DNA of 6,919 nucleotides from CAXDRM01 sp963991775 (GCA_963991775.1 CAXDRM010000077.1:1-6919), one strand, 5' to 3'; counted from the stretch's first letter, positions 1-6,260 are shown. Translations and numbers: made by a program. The notes: generated by a model from the sequence alone, not told the origin.

Positions 1-593
1 AAAGTCATATAGCCTGATTTAGGTAGGCCATCATCAATTTTTAAATCAACCTTTTTTGCTTGGTTAGGTACTAATAAAGCCCCATTCGTATTAGTACTAG
101 TGCCAATCTGAAATAGATGGGCAGGATCTCCAAAATAATCATAATTTGCATGCGCATTACCGCTAGCTGCTAATAAATAAAATAAACGAAGTGATGCTTC
201 TGAAAAACTAGTAAGCTGATAATTTGCTCCATGATTAGCGGTTGTACCACCTTGATCAGGCAACATCTCGGCTCTTTGCATATGTAATATGGCATTTGAA
301 TGCTCATAAACACTTGAAATATTTTGATAATCAATCACCCCATTCGCATCACCATTCTCAACCGAGCTACCAAAAACGCTAGTAGCTTTAATGTAATCTC
401 CTGGCATTGCCTCATAAGCAATAGTAAAATTTTTAACTGATGTTTTTACTTGATCAATCTCTCCTATTAATTTGGTAAGACGCGCATTTTCAATAATATC
501 TTGTCCTTTGCTGATAGCTACAGCCAAAATAGCTATTACTGTAAGTGCTATAGCTATTTCAACTAAAGAGAATCCTGAACGTGACTGCTGCAT
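1..593 (-). CDS. Prepilin-type (type IV pilin / type II pseudopilin-like) protein, C-terminus cut by the window edge
   Basis: The reading frame is open from an ATG at 593-591 to the left edge, giving 197 visible residues. The N-terminus is a class III prepilin signal: a short leader MQQSRSG, then FSLVE, so the prepilin peptidase would cut after Gly7 and methylate Phe8. Glu12 is the conserved Glu5 of the mature protein. A hydrophobic helix follows (about 10-30), then a helical stretch with KGQDIIENARL. The globular part has PGDY (64-67), an Asn/Asp-rich loop NGDANGVID (80-88) and KIDDGLPKSG (185-194). These patterns are common in pilin-like proteins of this type. Such proteins are held in the inner membrane and assembled into pili or type II secretion pseudopili. 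The start is one base past the trkA stop, so it is probably the last visible gene of the same transcript. Family membership is solid; the exact subunit type is not determined. Confidence 0.85.
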   Translation of the reverse strand, partial: MQQSRSGFSLVEIAIALTVIAILAVAISKGQDIIENARLTKLIGEIDQVKTSVKNFTIAYEAMPGDYIKATSVFGSSVENGDANGVIDYQNISSVYEHSNAILHMQRAEMLPDQGGTTANHGANYQLTSFSEASLRLFYLLAASGNAHANYDYFGDPAHLFQIGTSTNTNGALLVPNQAKKVDLKIDDGLPKSGYMT

Positions 594-594
594 C

Positions 595-1974
595 TTAAAA
601 ATATTTATACCTATCAGAAAAGATTTTTTCGATTTTTTTAAGCTTTTCAACTCGGCTAAAAATAATCAAACGATCTTTAGCAATAATCTCTGTTTCTGCA
701 TTAGGAATAATATATTTACCCTCTCTAATGATCATATTTAAGTTAGTGCCTTTAGGCAGATCTAAATCAGCAATAGTCTTACCTACTGAGTATGATGATT
801 CAAAAGCATCAGTTTCAATAATTTCAGCTTGCGAATCAGCAATCGCATGCGCATTACGTACCTTGAAATTTCTGATATGTTGCAAAATAGATGATACAGT
901 AATCTCACGCGGATTCACTATTGCATCAATACCTAAAGATGAAAATAATGGCGCAAAAGATGTGCTATTAATTAATGATACTGCTTTTTTACAACCAAAT
1001 TTCTTGGCAAGTAAGGCAGAAAGAATATTTACCTCATCATCATTCGATACTGCAATAATCGTATCAGAATTAGCAATATTTACTTCTTTTAAAATTTCTT
1101 GCTCAAGCGCATCTCCATTAATTACTGTAGTACGATCCAAACGATTCACTATTATTTTTGCACGCTCAGCATTACGCTCGATAATTTTGATATTATGATT
1201 TTGCTCTTCTTCTTCTAATTTTTGCGAAAGATATAAACCGATACTTCCACCACCAACAATTCTGATTTTGCTGGCTTCTCTTTCTTCATGACCAAAAACC
1301 GACATTACTTCTTTCACCTTATTATTTGGTGAAACAAAATAAATCTCATCTTGGCTATCTAATTTAATATCTGTTTGATCAAGACCATGTAATTCTTGCT
1401 CTCTAACAAAACAGATCATTTGCGCATTAAACGCCTCTAATCTTTCATTAACCTCAGTAACATTCTTACCCATAACCAAACTATCATCAGTAGCTTTGAC
1501 TGAAACCACCTTAACTAAATTTTCAGCAAAGTTAATTGTTTCAATAGCACCTGGTACATGTAGCTTATCAAAAATTGCATTCGCTACCTCAAGCTCAGGT
1601 GAAATAATAACATCGATGGGCATATCATCTGGCGAGAATAAACGCTCCATACCAGAGGTAAAATAATTTTGGCTTCTGATTCGCGCGATTTTTTTAGAGA
1701 CTCCAAAAATTGAATGTGCTACTTGGCAAGCTACCATATTAATCTCGTCTGATTGCGTTACCGCAATAAACATATCAGCTTGATTAGCTCCGGCTTTTTC
1801 TAAAACATAAGGGTGCGAGGCAAAACCTACATGCGCTGTAACATCTAAACTGTCACTAATACGATCAATTAATTTAGGTGATTGATCAATAACTGTTACG
1901 TCATTATCCTCTATGATTAATTGCTTTGCGATACTTGTACCAACTTGACCTGCCCCACAAATTATAACTTTCAT
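595..1974 (-). CDS. trkA: Trk potassium uptake system NAD(H)-binding regulatory subunit TrkA
   Basis: The 459-residue protein matches the usual TrkA length (about 458) and its two-module layout. The first Rossmann (RCK/TrkA-N) domain starts with GAGQVG at residues 7-12 and has Asp30 at the end of the second strand, as expected for NAD(H) binding. A TrkA-C domain covers roughly 140-220. A second Rossmann domain begins with GGGSIG at 241-246 with Glu267 as its acidic residue, followed by a second TrkA-C domain at about 375-455. TrkA is a peripheral inner-membrane protein that binds nucleotides and gates the TrkH/TrkG potassium channel; no channel gene lies in this window. The ATG at 1974-1972 puts the first glycine motif at the normal distance from the N-terminus. 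It lies 60 bases after lpxC, the only sizeable gap in the minus-strand block, and one base before the pilin-like gene. No clear Shine-Dalgarno is visible. Confidence 0.95.
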   Translation of the reverse strand: MKVIICGAGQVGTSIAKQLIIEDNDVTVIDQSPKLIDRISDSLDVTAHVGFASHPYVLEKAGANQADMFIAVTQSDEINMVACQVAHSIFGVSKKIARIRSQNYFTSGMERLFSPDDMPIDVIISPELEVANAIFDKLHVPGAIETINFAENLVKVVSVKATDDSLVMGKNVTEVNERLEAFNAQMICFVREQELHGLDQTDIKLDSQDEIYFVSPNNKVKEVMSVFGHEEREASKIRIVGGGSIGLYLSQKLEEEEQNHNIKIIERNAERAKIIVNRLDRTTVINGDALEQEILKEVNIANSDTIIAVSNDDEVNILSALLAKKFGCKKAVSLINSTSFAPLFSSLGIDAIVNPREITVSSILQHIRNFKVRNAHAIADSQAEIIETDAFESSYSVGKTIADLDLPKGTNLNMIIREGKYIIPNAETEIIAKDRLIIFSRVEKLKKIEKIFSDRYKYF

Positions 1975-1990
1975 AACAATAATTAAAAAT

Positions 1991-2020
1991 TAATAACCAG
2001 TAATGTGTTAAGACTGTAAA
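1991..2020 (-). promoter_or_regulatory. Weak candidate promoter ahead of trkA
   Basis: On the minus strand the 60-base lpxC-trkA gap holds TTTACA (2020-2015), an 18-base spacer, and TTATTA (1996-1991) preceded by TGG, like a poor extended -10. The predicted start would lie about 10 bases before the trkA ATG. In AT-rich DNA such matches arise easily by chance, so trkA may simply be read through from lpxC. Confidence 0.25.
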
Positions 2021-2034
2021 TATATTTTATCAAG

Positions 2035-2910
2035 CTAAATTATTTGATAATTTTGCTCATCACTAAATAATTCATGCAGTAATTTATTATTTAAATCATG
2101 ACCAGATTTATCACCAACATATTTACCAATAATTGGCATGCCTGCTAAATATAAATCTCCTACCGCATCTAAAATTTTATGTCTGACAAATTCATTTTGG
2201 TAACGAATACCTTCTTCATTCATTACTTTATCTGGCGCTACAACTATAGCATTTTCTAGTGAACCACCCAGAGCTAAGCCTTGAGCACGCAAATATTCAA
2301 TCTCGGCAGTTTGGCCAAAAGTTCGTGCTCTGGCAATAGCACTTTCAAATACATCTTGATTACTTTGATAGCTATGCTCTTGTTTACCTATTACCGGATT
2401 AGCAAATTCAATGGCAAAATCTACCACAAAATTATTATCTGGCTCTAAACTACAGCTTAAATCTTTACCATCTTGAGCGCTGCTTGAAACCGTAACTTTT
2501 TGGTTAATTTTAATAAATTTACGCTGTTCATCTTGCTTTTTCAAACCAGCAGATTTTAGCACAAACATGAAAGGCTCGCTACTACCATCAAATACTGGTA
2601 TTTCAACATTATCAACTTCGATTAATAAATTATCGATACGCATACCCCATAAGGCTGACATTAAATGCTCGACTGTAGCAATATCAGCACCTGATTCATT
2701 TTTTAGAGTAGTACCTAAATTTGTAGTGGCCACATTTTTAAAATCTGCCTTAATTTCATTAGGCTGGTCTGTAAGATCAACTCTTTTAAAGATAATACCA
2801 TGGCCTGCTGCTGCTGGTATAAATTTTAAATTAACTACTGCCCCACTATGCACGCCGATACCTGAACATGCGATGGTGTTTTCTATAGTATGTTGAAAGG
2901 ATTTTTTCAT
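2035..2910 (-). CDS. lpxC: UDP-3-O-acyl-N-acetylglucosamine deacetylase LpxC
   Basis: LpxC is the cytosolic zinc enzyme that removes acetate from UDP-3-O-acyl-GlcNAc, the committed step of lipid A synthesis. The protein has 291 residues, close to the usual 300 or so. Key motifs are present: SGIGVHSG (16-23), TVEHLMSAL (79-87) with catalytic Glu81 and zinc ligand His82, PVFDGSSEPF (105-114), RARTFG (194-199), GLALGGSLENAIV (211-223), RHKILDAVGDL (243-253) with zinc ligands His244 and Asp248, and His271 in SGHD, matching the general acid His265 of the E. coli enzyme. All catalytic residues are intact, so an active enzyme is expected. The ATG at 2910-2908 is two bases after the ccmG stop, which suggests translation coupled to the cytochrome c maturation genes. 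Being downstream of ccmG is unusual, since lpxC commonly follows ftsZ in proteobacteria. Confidence 0.97.
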   Translation of the reverse strand: MKKSFQHTIENTIACSGIGVHSGAVVNLKFIPAAAGHGIIFKRVDLTDQPNEIKADFKNVATTNLGTTLKNESGADIATVEHLMSALWGMRIDNLLIEVDNVEIPVFDGSSEPFMFVLKSAGLKKQDEQRKFIKINQKVTVSSSAQDGKDLSCSLEPDNNFVVDFAIEFANPVIGKQEHSYQSNQDVFESAIARARTFGQTAEIEYLRAQGLALGGSLENAIVVAPDKVMNEEGIRYQNEFVRHKILDAVGDLYLAGMPIIGKYVGDKSGHDLNNKLLHELFSDEQNYQII

Positions 2911-2912
2911 AA

Positions 2913-3434
2913 TTAATATTTTATAATATCATAAATCTGCTCTAGATCTACCGGACCACGAAAATGACCAATAATTTGATTATCCGCATCGATCAAAAAT
3001 GATTCTGGTACACCAATTAAACCAAATTCAAATTTAGTGCTACCCAAATTATCTAAAGCTAAAACATCATAAGGGTTACCATGATCTCTAAGCCATTTTA
3101 AAGCACGATTTTTAGAATCACGCCACACAATACCATATACTTTGATATTTTGTTTAGTGCTAAGCTCTAATAGATCTGGATGCTCAATATGGCAAGTAGT
3201 GCACCATGAAGCAAAAAAATTAAGTAATTTATATTCACTGCTATCAGCAAGGATTGTTTCCGCTGTGAGCTTTTCTTTGCCATTTAATAATTTAACCGAA
3301 AATTCTGGTAATTGTTGCCCTACTAAAAAACCAACTTGATATTGGCTTTTTGGTGATTTAAGAGCGGTGTAAAAAAACGCCGCCAATAAAGCAATAAAAA
3401 ATAATAAAATAAATGGGGATTTCTTACTACGCAT
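2913..3434 (-). CDS. ccmG: CcmG/DsbE-type thioredoxin-like thiol:disulfide oxidoreductase for cytochrome c maturation
   Basis: This is a 173-residue membrane-anchored thioredoxin-fold protein. It has a basic N-terminus (MRSKK), one hydrophobic anchor at about 7-25, and a periplasmic domain. The active site is WCTTC at 77-81, preceded by LNFFAS, and the cis-proline loop is GVPESF at 141-146, close to the GVPETF typical of CcmG. The spacing and the LLNFFASWC context fit the CcmG/DsbE family rather than DsbA. The family keeps apocytochrome c haem-binding cysteines reduced. The start overlaps the end of ccmF by 8 bases (3427-3434), so the two are likely translationally coupled. The ATG directly precedes the signal anchor, which supports this start. 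No ccmH follows; lpxC does. A general TlpA-like thioredoxin is the alternative, but the position beside ccmF favours CcmG. Confidence 0.92.
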   Translation of the reverse strand: MRSKKSPFILLFFIALLAAFFYTALKSPKSQYQVGFLVGQQLPEFSVKLLNGKEKLTAETILADSSEYKLLNFFASWCTTCHIEHPDLLELSTKQNIKVYGIVWRDSKNRALKWLRDHGNPYDVLALDNLGSTKFEFGLIGVPESFLIDADNQIIGHFRGPVDLEQIYDIIKY

Positions 3435-5229
3435 CTTTTCTTTTTAAACCTACTAGCATGGCTATAAACATTAGCAACGCTGCCAGCCACAATAAATTAA
3501 CATAAGGATTATAAATGAATCGTACCTTAATTTTATTTTTAGCATAAATCTCACCCAACACAATATAAATATCACTATGATAATGCCTTTTTATTACTGC
3601 CTCTTTAGTGAAGATTTCTGAAACTTGATAATATCTTCTTTCTGGCTGCAAATAAAACTTACCTGATTTACCGCTCACCTCAATCTGAGCACGCAATAAC
3701 AAATAATTTTGTGCAATAGTTTCTTCTAAATTTTGTAAGGTTACAGCAAAGCCATTAAAATCTGTAGGCTCAGCTAAAGTGACTACTTTTTCAGCTTCAT
3801 AGCGATAATTTTGATTTAAGATAATGCCTAAGAAAAACAGCGCCACAGAAAAATGCGCCAGATGCATTACATAATTTTTTGCAGATTTTTTACTCACCTC
3901 ATATAAGGTCACAACAATAAGCAAAAGCGCACTTAATAGTAAAAAACCAAATAAGCTACCAGCTAATATATAAAGCAAAAATAATACAGCTAATTTGTAG
4001 CGCAGCTCTTTTAAATTTTTAAGCTGTTTAAGATAAGGTAAAATGCACATGCTAAGAAACATTATATTTAAAATTGGCGCAGTTAATTTATTAAAATAAG
4101 CGATAGTCACAAAGTTTTTTTGCTGTGTAAAAAACTGCATAATAATTGGATATAAAGTGCCCCATAACACAATAATTACTAAGCAAAACACCAAATAATT
4201 ATTAAGACGCAATAAATTGCTAAGCGACACCAGATTAGTTTGTTTCGCCGGTTGCTCTGGCCAAGTAGCGCTAGCAAAATATCTATTTAAAGCAAGCACT
4301 GCAAAAAAGCTAAAAATTGCCAGCAACCAAATACCACGACCTGCTTCACTAAAACTATGTACAGAAAGTAAGATACCTGAGCGCACTAAGAAAAAGCTGA
4401 GTAATAATAAGATAAAGCTTGCTAAAGAAAGCGCTAATAGCCAATTATTAAATTTTTTATCATAGCGTGCTGCAAGTGCACTATGTAGTAGCATTAATAA
4501 GGCTAACCAAATTAACAGAGCGAGATTTTCAACTGGATCCCAAAACCAGTAACCGCCCCAACCTAATTCGCGATAGGCCCACCAAGAACCTAAAACAATG
4601 GCACAGCTTAAAATCATAAAAGCAATGAAACTTAATTTTTTGATTAAGCTGATGGCAATATTTTCCAGATTTTTTTGATAGCTAAAAGCCATTACTACAC
4701 AAAATATTTTAGTGATTAAAGCATAGGCGATATATAAGATTGGCGGATGAATTGCTAAACCAATATCTTGTAATACTGGGTTTAGGCCTTGCCCTTCTTT
4801 TACATAATGCGGATTTAGCCAAAAAGGATTTGAGGTAAAAAATATATAGCAGCTAAATATTGCCATAACTAGCCAGGCATAATTTAGATAATATTTATCT
4901 TTGCCATCTGCTTTGCTGAATAAGATTAAGGTCATAAACCATAAAAATAGTAATAAGGATCCTTCATGATTGCCCCATACTCCTGTAAATTTATAGATTA
5001 ATGGTTTATTGAGGCTAGAATTAGCAAATACATTAAGCAGTGCAAATTCTGAAACTAGATAAGCATGGGTTAAAGTTAAATAGGCACAGCTTACTAGTAA
5101 AATTAAAGCTACATTGAGATAAGCGCTATATTTGCTAATTTGCACATTTTTAAGCAGATTGCTACCAAGAGCTGCCATAGAAATCAGCATAGTTAAGATC
5201 AGACTAAAATTACCTAAAAAATAATGCAT
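3427..5229 (-). CDS. ccmF: Cytochrome c haem lyase subunit CcmF
   Basis: CcmF is a polytopic inner-membrane protein that, with CcmH, attaches haem from holo-CcmE to apocytochrome c. The product has 600 residues, somewhat shorter than E. coli CcmF (about 647), and is hydrophobic with many membrane segments. The tryptophan-rich WWD signature is WGGYWFWDPVEN at 224-235. Conserved histidines appear at His161 (in LAIHPPILY), His249 (LLHSALAARY) and His291 (VHSF); these line up with E. coli His173, His261 and His303 at a constant offset of 12. His459 in HLAHFSVAL probably matches the second haem b ligand, E. coli His491. A further motif is WGNHEGSLLLF (85-95). A soluble loop (about 475-570) precedes the last helix (about 577-594). 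The start is two bases after the ccmE stop, and the end overlaps ccmG by 8 bases. Shortening seems to be in loops; no signature is missing. Confidence 0.97.
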   Translation of the reverse strand: MHYFLGNFSLILTMLISMAALGSNLLKNVQISKYSAYLNVALILLVSCAYLTLTHAYLVSEFALLNVFANSSLNKPLIYKFTGVWGNHEGSLLLFLWFMTLILFSKADGKDKYYLNYAWLVMAIFSCYIFFTSNPFWLNPHYVKEGQGLNPVLQDIGLAIHPPILYIAYALITKIFCVVMAFSYQKNLENIAISLIKKLSFIAFMILSCAIVLGSWWAYRELGWGGYWFWDPVENLALLIWLALLMLLHSALAARYDKKFNNWLLALSLASFILLLLSFFLVRSGILLSVHSFSEAGRGIWLLAIFSFFAVLALNRYFASATWPEQPAKQTNLVSLSNLLRLNNYLVFCLVIIVLWGTLYPIIMQFFTQQKNFVTIAYFNKLTAPILNIMFLSMCILPYLKQLKNLKELRYKLAVLFLLYILAGSLFGFLLLSALLLIVVTLYEVSKKSAKNYVMHLAHFSVALFFLGIILNQNYRYEAEKVVTLAEPTDFNGFAVTLQNLEETIAQNYLLLRAQIEVSGKSGKFYLQPERRYYQVSEIFTKEAVIKRHYHSDIYIVLGEIYAKNKIKVRFIYNPYVNLLWLAALLMFIAMLVGLKRKDA

Positions 5230-5231
5230 AA

Positions 5232-5633
5232 TTATTTCAGTTTTTTAGTTGCTGGTGGACGGTAATTTTCATCATGCTTTGCCAGAATTTTATCTGCTAA
5301 AAAGATATTTTTTTCTAATTTACCAATTGCGACCACACCTTGTCCTTCACGAAAAATATCTGGCAATACGCCGTAATAATGTACTTGTTGGCTGGCGGAG
5401 CCGTCTGTGATTTTAAATTGGATTAAGCCAGATTCGTTAAATTTTAATGTATCTGCTTGCACTAAGCCACCAAGACGAAACTGATCATTTTTAAGCTCAG
5501 CTGGTATTTCACTTGGTGTATAGTAATATGCAATATTGCTAGAAGAGATCTTCAGCAACAGCCCTATTGCACCTATTGCGCTTAACGCAAAGATAATAAT
5601 GTTTTTTAATCTATTTTTTACTTGAGGATGCAT
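5232..5633 (-). CDS. ccmE: Cytochrome c maturation haem chaperone CcmE
   Basis: CcmE receives haem at the periplasmic face of the inner membrane, binds it covalently and hands it to CcmF. The 133-residue protein has a basic N-terminus, one membrane helix (about 10-28), then a beta-barrel domain with RLGGLVQADTLKF (53-65) and QFKITDGS (72-79). The signature HDENY lies at 120-124: His120 is the covalent haem-binding residue (E. coli His130) and Tyr124 is the axial ligand (E. coli Tyr134), followed by RPP. The C-terminal tail is short and lysine-rich. The ATG at 5633-5631 lies inside the 3' end of ccmD, with a 23-base overlap in another frame. This start gives the normal short cytoplasmic leader before the helix. 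ccmF starts two bases after the stop. Confidence 0.96.
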   Translation of the reverse strand: MHPQVKNRLKNIIIFALSAIGAIGLLLKISSSNIAYYYTPSEIPAELKNDQFRLGGLVQADTLKFNESGLIQFKITDGSASQQVHYYGVLPDIFREGQGVVAIGKLEKNIFLADKILAKHDENYRPPATKKLK

Positions 5634-5739
5634 CTTTTTTAGCGCTCTGGTAATTGATAAAACTATGTATAAACAAGCTGCTTAGCACTAAAAAACCCAG
5701 GAGATAAGCAGCAAAAATATAAGAGCTATAATCTGGCAT
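5611..5739 (-). CDS. ccmD: Small haem exporter accessory protein CcmD
   Basis: This 42-residue reading frame starts at ATG 5739-5737 and stops with TAG at 5613-5611. It begins MPDYSSYIFAAYLLGFLVL, with one membrane helix at about 8-27, then a polar basic C-terminus (SAKKDASSSKK). CcmD proteins are small single-helix membrane proteins with aromatic residues before the helix and a charged tail. They help CcmABC release haem-loaded CcmE. This frame has that layout and sits directly upstream of ccmE, overlapping it by 23 bases, as expected for ccmD. Sequence conservation in the family is low, so the call rests on size, topology, the Tyr-x(5)-Tyr pattern around the helix start and position. It appears to be the first gene of the minus-strand block; ccmA, ccmB and ccmC are not in the window. 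Confidence 0.82.
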   Translation of the reverse strand: MPDYSSYIFAAYLLGFLVLSSLFIHSFINYQSAKKDASSSKK

Positions 5740-5761
5740 AATTATTAAATTTTTTGCAGGC

Positions 5762-5767
5762 ATTATA
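5762..5767 (-). promoter_or_regulatory. Candidate -10 box of the ccmD-ccmE-ccmF-ccmG operon
   Basis: The minus strand reads a perfect TATAAT at 5767-5762, placing a start near 5755 and a leader of roughly 16 bases before the ccmD ATG. The -35 match is poor: a 17-base spacer lands on TATGCA (5790-5785), overlapping the -35 of the rightward promoter. The spacer is unusually G-rich on this strand. Position supports it; the -35 does not. Confidence 0.4.
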
Positions 5768-5783
5768 GCCCACCCCACCCAAC

Positions 5784-5812
5784 TTGCATAGCATTAGTTT
5801 TTATGGTATAAT
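5784..5812 (+). promoter_or_regulatory. Strong sigma70-type promoter (P1) for the 57-residue gene
   Basis: The -35 box TTGCAT (5784-5789), a 17-base spacer, and a consensus TATAAT (5807-5812) preceded by TGG form an extended -10 promoter. The start should fall near 5819-5820, about 20 bases before the ATG. The 16 bases at 5797-5812 recur exactly at 6274-6289 in front of the next gene. Confidence 0.8.
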
Positions 5813-5827
5813 TAGGGTATAACTAAT
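5793..5827. promoter_or_regulatory. Inverted repeat flanking the P1 -10 box, possible operator
   Basis: ATTAGTT (5793-5799) and its exact complement AACTAAT (5821-5827) lie on either side of the -10 box, 21 bases apart. The inner TAGTT/AACTA half-site also occurs as a compact palindrome just after the second promoter. A regulator bound to both halves would cover the promoter. AT-only half-sites can arise by chance. Confidence 0.3.
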
Positions 5828-5828
5828 T

Positions 5829-5832
5829 TAGG
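5829..5832 (+). promoter_or_regulatory. Ribosome binding site of the 57-residue gene
   Basis: TAGG lies seven bases before the ATG at 5840, a short but well-spaced Shine-Dalgarno. It supports this start codon; most other genes in the window have no visible one. Confidence 0.5.
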
Positions 5833-5839
5833 TTTTGTT

Positions 5840-6013
5840 ATGTCAGGTCCTATTGTTCAGGAATATAATACTCTCCATGGCAAAACAGTTGTAAAAATTG
5901 CACCTGTAAGTAGTGTACAGCCAATTCAATCTCCCCCATACGCAGGAGCAGGTGAAGGAAATATTTTCAGTGCACCAAATGGCAATCCTAATAAAGGAAC
6001 AGGACGCGAATAA
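5840..6013 (+). CDS. Unrecognised 57-residue protein, N-terminally related to the next gene
   Basis: I do not recognise this gene. It starts at ATG 5840-5842 and ends with TAA at 6011-6013. Support for it being real comes from a consensus extended -10 promoter about 28 bases upstream, a Shine-Dalgarno-like TAGG, and similarity to the following gene. Residues 18-24 (VKIAPVS) match VQIAPVS at residues 20-26 of that protein, and both have GAG followed by an Ala-Pro pair further on. The protein is hydrophilic and rich in Gly, Pro, Ser and Asn, with no membrane segment or signal peptide and a probably disordered C-terminal half (ending NPNKGTGRE). It could be a small regulatory or secreted protein, or a shortened copy of the longer neighbour. 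It is transcribed away from the ccm operon and followed by GC-rich structured DNA. Confidence 0.6.
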   Translation: MSGPIVQEYNTLHGKTVVKIAPVSSVQPIQSPPYAGAGEGNIFSAPNGNPNKGTGRE

Positions 6014-6024
6014 TCTATAAAACC

Positions 6025-6048
6025 ATTCAAACTCAACCGGCCTTTCGG
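6025..6048 (+). repeat. 24-base direct repeat, copy 1
   Basis: This is identical over 24 bases to 6113-6136; the copies start 88 bases apart. It begins ATTCAAACTCAACC and ends GGCCTTTCGG. In this copy the end continues into CC, making a GGCC-TTTC-GGCC mini-hairpin (6039-6050). The flanks of the two copies differ, so only this block is conserved. Confidence 0.9.
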
Positions 6049-6086
6049 CCAACCGGACACTGAGCCAGGCCGAAGTGCAAGGTTGG
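6049..6086 (+). repeat. Stem-loop with two short helices
   Basis: CCAACC (6049-6054) pairs with GGTTGG (6081-6086). After a 3x3 internal loop (GGA/CAA), CACT (6058-6061) pairs with AGTG (6074-6077) around a 12-base loop. It could form in the transcript of the 57-residue gene as part of its 3' UTR. It lacks a trailing T-run. Confidence 0.5.
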
Positions 6087-6112
6087 TTAAAAAACTACTT
6101 AAGGCCCTAAAT

Positions 6113-6136
6113 ATTCAAACTCAACCGGCCTTTCGG
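6113..6136 (+). repeat. 24-base direct repeat, copy 2
   Basis: This is an exact copy of 6025-6048. Its last seven bases (6130-6136) form the left arm of the long hairpin that ends at 6235, so the repeat runs directly into that structure. Unlike copy 1 it is followed by TACAA rather than CCAACC. Confidence 0.9.
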
Positions 6137-6235
6137 TACAATTTTTGCCTAACGTCAAAAATCACTCAAGAACCTTAAAGTCTTCAGCCGGTTCTCGAGT
6201 GGCAATTTGCGCAAGCATAATTGTTGTACCGAGAG
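6130..6235 (+). ncRNA. 106-base imperfect hairpin: candidate structured RNA or palindromic repeat element
   Basis: The outer stem pairs CTTTCGGTACAA (6130-6141) with TTGTACCGAGAG (6224-6235): 12 pairs including one T-G wobble. A nearly symmetric internal loop follows (21 and 22 bases), inside which TTGC (6145-6148) could pair with GCAA (6202-6205). The inner stem pairs CACTCAAGAACC (6163-6174) with GGTTCTCGAGTG (6190-6201): 11 of 12 pairs, with a 15-base loop. Strand is uncertain because a hairpin is symmetric; plus is given because P1 points into it. The stem-bubble-stem outline loosely recalls 6S RNA, but it is shorter and I see no matching sequence. A small mobile palindromic element with these arms as terminal inverted repeats is equally possible. 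Confidence 0.4.
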
Positions 6236-6260
6236 ACCCCTTAGCTACTTAACTCTAAGC

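Noticed and set aside
728..1198. Plus-strand open frame of 156 codons inside trkA
   Set aside because: It lies wholly inside the clear minus-strand trkA gene, has no recognisable product and no promoter; it is an antisense shadow.
2567..2896. Plus-strand open frame of 109 codons inside lpxC
   Set aside because: It is antisense to conserved LpxC motifs and has no independent support.
5232..5739. ccmD and ccmE as one fused gene
   Set aside because: ccmD ends in its own TAG at 5611 and ccmE starts in a different frame, so this is an ordinary overlap.
5843..6052. Minus-strand open frame of 69 codons opposite the 57-residue gene
   Set aside because: It has an unlikely composition rich in Cys, Trp and Phe, and lies opposite a gene with a strong promoter and a paralog.
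6025..6136. CRISPR array with two repeats
   Set aside because: Only two copies, a 64-base spacing segment that itself folds, and no cas genes in the window.
6014..6178. After the stop of the 57-residue gene, the same frame stays open for 54 more codons to TAA at 6176, suggesting readthrough or a broken gene.
   Set aside because: The segment is GC-richer, so stops are rarer by chance; the two repeat copies fall in different frames; and the predicted peptide does not resemble the neighbouring protein.
6130..6240. tRNA or 6S RNA
   Set aside because: No T-loop GTTCGA motif or cloverleaf is seen. The hairpin is much shorter than known 6S RNA and I recognise no conserved 6S sequence, so I left it as an unnamed structure.
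6130..6245. Rho-independent terminator of the 57-residue gene
   Set aside because: The stems are interrupted by a large bubble and no run of T follows on either strand.
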